From: Lytechinus pictus
Taxonomy: Eukaryota > Echinodermata > Echinoidea > Temnopleuroida > Toxopneustidae
Reading direction: 5' to 3'
Length of the DNA stretch: 64,000 nucleotides
Assembly (NCBI RefSeq): GCF_037042905.1
Contig: NC_087252.1
Span: 18,245,701 to 18,309,700 of the forward strand
Part shown: piece after piece, positions 59,960-64,000 of the stretch
How the letters are laid out: each line of letters opens with the position of its first letter
Position numbering within the stretch: the first letter of the stretch is position 1
Translations under genes and position numbers: made by a program
The notes under the pieces: model-generated
What the model was told of the DNA's origin: nothing
Seen by the model: only the letters and a program-made list of their open reading frames with translations
The model's database searches: none

Positions 59960-60940
59960 AAAAACTATCAGTACGATTTTTGTTAGATTTTGTTTTGTTT
60001 GCTTGAAGTTTGAATTTTTTCCTCTTTAATTGTTTCTTCATTTCTCTCTTTATTGCTTTCTTTCATTTTTCTTTCTTTTCTATCCTTTTTTCTTCATCCT
60101 TCTATCCTTCCTGTTTGCCTTTTTTGTTCTATCTTATCTCAAATCTTTTTTTTTCCTTCTTTCTCTTACTTTCCTTTTTTAATGTCATTTCTTTCATTCT
60201 TTCTTTTCTTAAAATTTTCTTTGCTTCCTTTTCCCTTCCTCTCCCTTTTATTTTTGTTCTTTATAATAATAATAATAATATAGGTATATTTAAATACCCA
60301 GGGTAGCCACTTCAGTTCCGAAAACTGTTCTCCCAGCAGGCCCTGCTATTATTACCCGGCTAAGCTAGGCTACCTATTTGGTGCACACAGCTTTTTGAGG
60401 AATTACTTCCTGCCGGTAACCATTTACCTCACCTGGGTCGAGTGCAGCACACTGTGGATGAATTCCTTGCTGAAGGAAATTACGCCATGGCTGGGATTCT
60501 TTCTCTCCTTCCATTATTTTCTTTCTTTTTTCATTCTCTCCTTCCTCTCTTTCATCCTTTATTTCATTCTTTTTCCTTTTTGCTATTCCCTCCCTCCCTC
60601 CCTCCCTCCCTGTTTTTCTTCTTTCTTTTTCTCAAAGAATGAAGGAAACATTTTTCTTTCCTTCATTCTTTCATTCATCCTCCGTTTTTTCCTTACTCTC
60701 TTTTTTTCTTTCAAACATTCATTCATCATCCCTTCCTTTCTTTTTCTTTCCTTTTTTCTTTATTTCAAAGATTGAAGGAAACCTTTTTTCTTTCCTTTAT
60801 TATTTATTCCATCCTTCTTTTATTCTAACTTTCTTTCTTTTCACTGTTTTTCTTTTTTTCCTTCATTTTCTTTATTTAATTTTTCCCCTTCATTTTCTTT
60901 CTTTCTTCTCCATTCATCTCTTTTATTTGTCTCCTTAGAT
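59960..60940. repeat. pyrimidine-rich (TTTC/TTCC)n tract
   Basis: Close to 1 kb of T/C-rich plus strand, broken only by the SINE at 60265-60501. Phe/Ser/Leu-rich plus-strand ORFs of 66-126 residues come from this composition. Confidence 0.9.
60265..60501 (-). mobile_element. 5'-truncated SINE with ATT tail
   Basis: Minus strand: AATCCCAGCCATGGCG (the edge of a B box), then ATTCATCCACAGTGTGCTGC, GGTAATAATAGCAGGGCC, GAAGTGGCTACCC and an (ATT)n tail at 60265-60282. The tRNA-like head is cut off inside the B box. The 3' half is related to the split SINE at 47137-47361. Confidence 0.7.
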
Positions 60941-61090
60941 AGATAGATAGATAGATTGATTTTATTTATACACGGTTAAAAAGCCCAAACAGTTCACAGA
61001 CTGATTTTCATTGGGGCCGTGTGGAACATAATATACAATTGACATAGTAAACATTTTAAAACCAGTGTTTAACGAACAATATATATGAAA
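60936..61090 (-). mobile_element. (GATA)n and retroposon 3' end
   Basis: Five GATA units, then ttgattttatttatacacgg and aaaagcccaaacagttcaca. Read on the minus strand this is a 3' UTR-like end (CCGTGTATAAATAAAATCAA) with a (TCTA)n tail, as seen in some LINEs. Confidence 0.5.
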
Positions 61091-63263
61091 AGAATATGTT
61101 AACCTAAACAGAAGCATCAATGAAATATTACAAAGGAATCATTGAAAGGTTAAGAGGAGAGGAGAAGAAAAAAGGAAGAAGAAGAAGGGAAAAGTGAGAA
61201 GGAGAAGAAAAGGACAACGGAGAAGATAACAGAAGAAGAAAATGATAATAAGAAGGCGAAGAAATTATATACCGTTCTCAAAAACATCAATAACATACAA
61301 CATGAAATGTCTATCGGTAATTCAAACAAAGCGGTGCATACATGGTAATAGTAAATGTGAACATTAAAATGTAAAATGTCAAAGTAAATACATGTTTCTA
61401 TAATGGACAATCGAGCACAAGAAAATTATTTATTTCACCCATTTGTTCACCCTCCCTTCCTTTCCTTTTCTTTCTTTTTTCCTTTCTTTATATTTTTCTT
61501 TCTTCATTTCTTTCTGTCATTATTTTCAGTGATTCCCTTTTTTATTTTGTGCCACGATCACAAAAGTACATGAAAATATATGAGAGAGGAAATCATTCAC
61601 ATAGCATATCAACACACTAATTTCGGTCATGGCCGGCAAAATAAAATCACTTTGAAAAAAATACAATTTTACAAATACAAGGTACATCAGTTCATGTAAG
61701 AGGAAAAAGGCAATGGTTCATGTCCATAGAACAGCACTTCGTTCCTTTAAACGGTAAAATCTTGTTTTGAAATATTTTTGGGGGGCAAGTGAAATATATA
61801 TTCAGGCAAGTATTTTCCAACTATTTAGAAATAAAAAAAGGTTATTTAGCACCCTGTACAAGATTAAGTACATTTGACATCTAAAAGAAAGGATACCGAA
61901 AAAAAATGGCCTTCGATGCCCTTCTTTGAAAAAGATTTTGGCCTTGGTGCCCTAAAAAAATAGGTATTTCAAGGCCAAACTGGCCTTGCCCTAAAAATGA
62001 CGAAATTTAAGGCCTGCAAAATTATACAAATTATTCAATTTACTCTATAAAACTGAGTAAAAACAGGTGATGAGAAAGGATATCAAAATTTGTCTTTATT
62101 GATCAATGTATATAATATTCAATTAGTAATTATCAATTAGTAAATTGATATGTTAATTGTTCATAAACTCATTACCGAACACATACAAACTTATACAATT
62201 TCCTTATTGTTTGGAATTTTTTGACAGGAACTTCTGCAACAACACATCTTCTACATGTAAATAAAACTTTCAGAAAGATCTCAGTATTGCAGTATTTGAT
62301 AAATGTATTGATTAGTAATTATCAATTAGAAAATTAATTAGTTATCTATTCAAATCTCACTGCTGCAAAAAAAAAATCCTGATTTGGTATATTTTGATGG
62401 AGATTTCTGCTAAGGAAACATGGAATATAATGGATATGTGATCTATGAATATAAGGAATGGAAGTACTATTAAAGAAACATTCAACAATTTATACATCAT
62501 TTACATACATTTATGACAACTATTATTGTTTGGCATCCATTGAATTTGTACCTACATGTAGAATTATATCATTTTTTATTATTATTTTTTCATTATTTTT
62601 TCTTGGGTGACCTCAGGCTAAGTTTGCCTAAATAAATGATATAAATGACATCCCAATTATCTTACAACAAAATACTGAAAACAAGCTAAAATTGTGTAAT
62701 ATGCATATTTATATTAATCAAAGGATGTAATAACTAATAATATAAATATAAACAGGTAGACTCTAGATCTCAAAAGCAAATTATAATTCAATCAATGCGA
62801 TGCACAAACTGCTAGCATAACCCCTCTGAGCCGGTGCACCCATGCGCTCCGGCGACACTGCACTCATCATGATGGTCGCGTAGCACGCAACTCTCGCAGC
62901 AGTTTGCTATTTCTGACAATCAATTTTGAGGATGTAAAAAATAAATGATTGGATTTTTAGATTCGATTTATATTCACCACACACCAAGAAAAATGTATGA
63001 ACAAGCTGTTAAAATAGGTTTACAATGTAAAAACTGTCAAAACTTTATACCTTCAGGGCCAGTCACGATGGTAAAGACAACATTAGACTTTCACATGAGC
63101 CAAATCCAACTTCCATGCGTCCGATCTTCCAAATTTGACATCGAGGCGAAGGGGATTTTTTTTCAGCTACGTCATCAGTGAAAATAAGCCAAATTGGCGA
63201 GAAACCGCCAAATCTACACCCATTTAAAGCCACTCTGGACTGTAGACTGTATAGGCTACTGTC
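61091..63263. other. intergenic DNA, no supported gene
   Basis: Purine-rich patch at 61150-61260, then AT-rich sequence. A CpG-richer patch lies at 62825-62910. The 78-residue ORF at 62945 has no recognised motif or splice evidence. Confidence 0.35.
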
Positions 63264-63690
63264 TGTAATTGGTGAGTGGAGCCAACGGAGTTCAGCGGAA
63301 CAACAAAACAGAGACCGAAGCTTTTGGTGTACTCTAGCTGCCCCCTAGCCTGATTGATCGTGTGCTCCTTTTGTGTTTTTACTTGTCCTGCATTTTTTAG
63401 AACTTTTAATATCATATTGTTCACCATCATGCGTTCAATTCAGCAACTACCATACCTTAAAGTTATCATCGTATAGACAGTAATAACCGTCATTTCTGGG
63501 GATTTATTTAACAATTTCTGATATTTTACTATCATACATGTATGTAAATAATGTATTGTATCAATCATTCAATTGGTGTCGAGTATAGCCAACGCAGTTC
63601 AGCGGAACAGCTTGCCCCGGGGACCTCGACACGTCTTTAGACAGTGTAACGGAACAGCCAAATACAGTACAGAGACTGAATCTTTAGGGC
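63264..63690. repeat. diverged two-copy direct repeat (AACGnAGTTCAGCGGAACA)
   Basis: aattggtg...gagccaacggagttcagcggaaca at 63269 recurs at 63571. Each is followed, after a variable insert, by acagagac(c/t)gaa(g/t)ct. The second copy has an extra 45 bp with a CCCCGGGG palindrome. Confidence 0.55.
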
Positions 63691-64000
63691 TAATCATGTA
63701 TTTTTGCAACAGAGGGGGGGATGGCGTTGCCATTGGCAATGCCATTGCCTTGGTCATCATCCTGGGTTGTCCTTGTTTCTTTTCTCTGTTTGAAAATTGA
63801 ACTAGATATCTACCCCCTCTAATGGTAGCCTATATAGTCTCAGTATCTATACTGAAGTGGAGGCCCAGGCCAGGTCCTTAACGTTAGGACCTACATGTAG
63901 CTTGCATGCATTTGGAGAAAAAAATGCTAACGATGAGGGCTAACTTAGGGGAGCCTGACTTTACATTACGTTAATTATTTTTCAGAAACCTTTCGTGAAA
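63691..64000. other. window end, nothing recognised
   Basis: No convincing exon; the window ends in AT-rich sequence. Confidence 0.35.

Overview
This window is non-coding-rich animal nuclear DNA. The signs are spliced exons with GT/AG borders, a nuclear tRNA-Glu gene, tRNA-derived SINEs, CR1/L2-like LINE debris, many short inverted-repeat elements, long (GATA)n tracts and satellite arrays. From memory, several repeats look like those of sea urchins and other echinoderms: the foldback elements with CACTG ends, the TA-flanked element at 20091-20239, the element starting AAAGGGGAATGAAACCC at 57149, and the GCGAAGCGCGAGC satellite. I infer an echinoderm, or at least a marine deuterostome, with moderate confidence. 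I see no bacterial, phage or CRISPR feature.

Layout. 0-2.3 kb: the last three exons of a plus-strand protein-coding locus. Their reading phases join perfectly, but the last exon carries an in-frame TAA. 2.3-29 kb: intergenic DNA packed with foldback elements and G/C-tract repeats, with a tRNA-Glu(CTC) gene at 24.8 kb, a 5'-truncated LINE at 26.5-27.1 kb, a diverged satellite at 27.1-28.6 kb and weak exon candidates at 18.9-19.5 kb. 30.4-54.6 kb: a satellite array interrupted by a nested stack of mobile elements. 54.6-64 kb: further repeats, including a 2.0-kb element with 30-bp inverted ends inside an older repeat, a SINE, and pyrimidine- and purine-rich tracts.

The main discovery is the stack at 31.3-49.6 kb. 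An element with inverted ends and many CACGGACGGACAT motifs sits in the satellite, flanked by ACTA. It is split by a hAT-like element with a perfect 8-bp target duplication (ATCTAGAG). That element contains a tRNA-derived SINE, and the SINE's ATT-rich tail is split by a 14.8-kb array of about 2.6-kb units. Each complete unit ends (minus strand) in a hairpin followed by AAAAT and CTAG, and the array carries an inverted copy of its sub-terminal repeat at the 5' end. This is the layout of Helentron/HINE-type rolling-circle elements. The units also carry a tRNA-like segment followed by a T-run, long GATA/GACA arrays, a conserved hairpin-rich island and CG palindromes. No transposase, helicase or reverse transcriptase is intact in the window, so every mobile element here is non-autonomous or dead.
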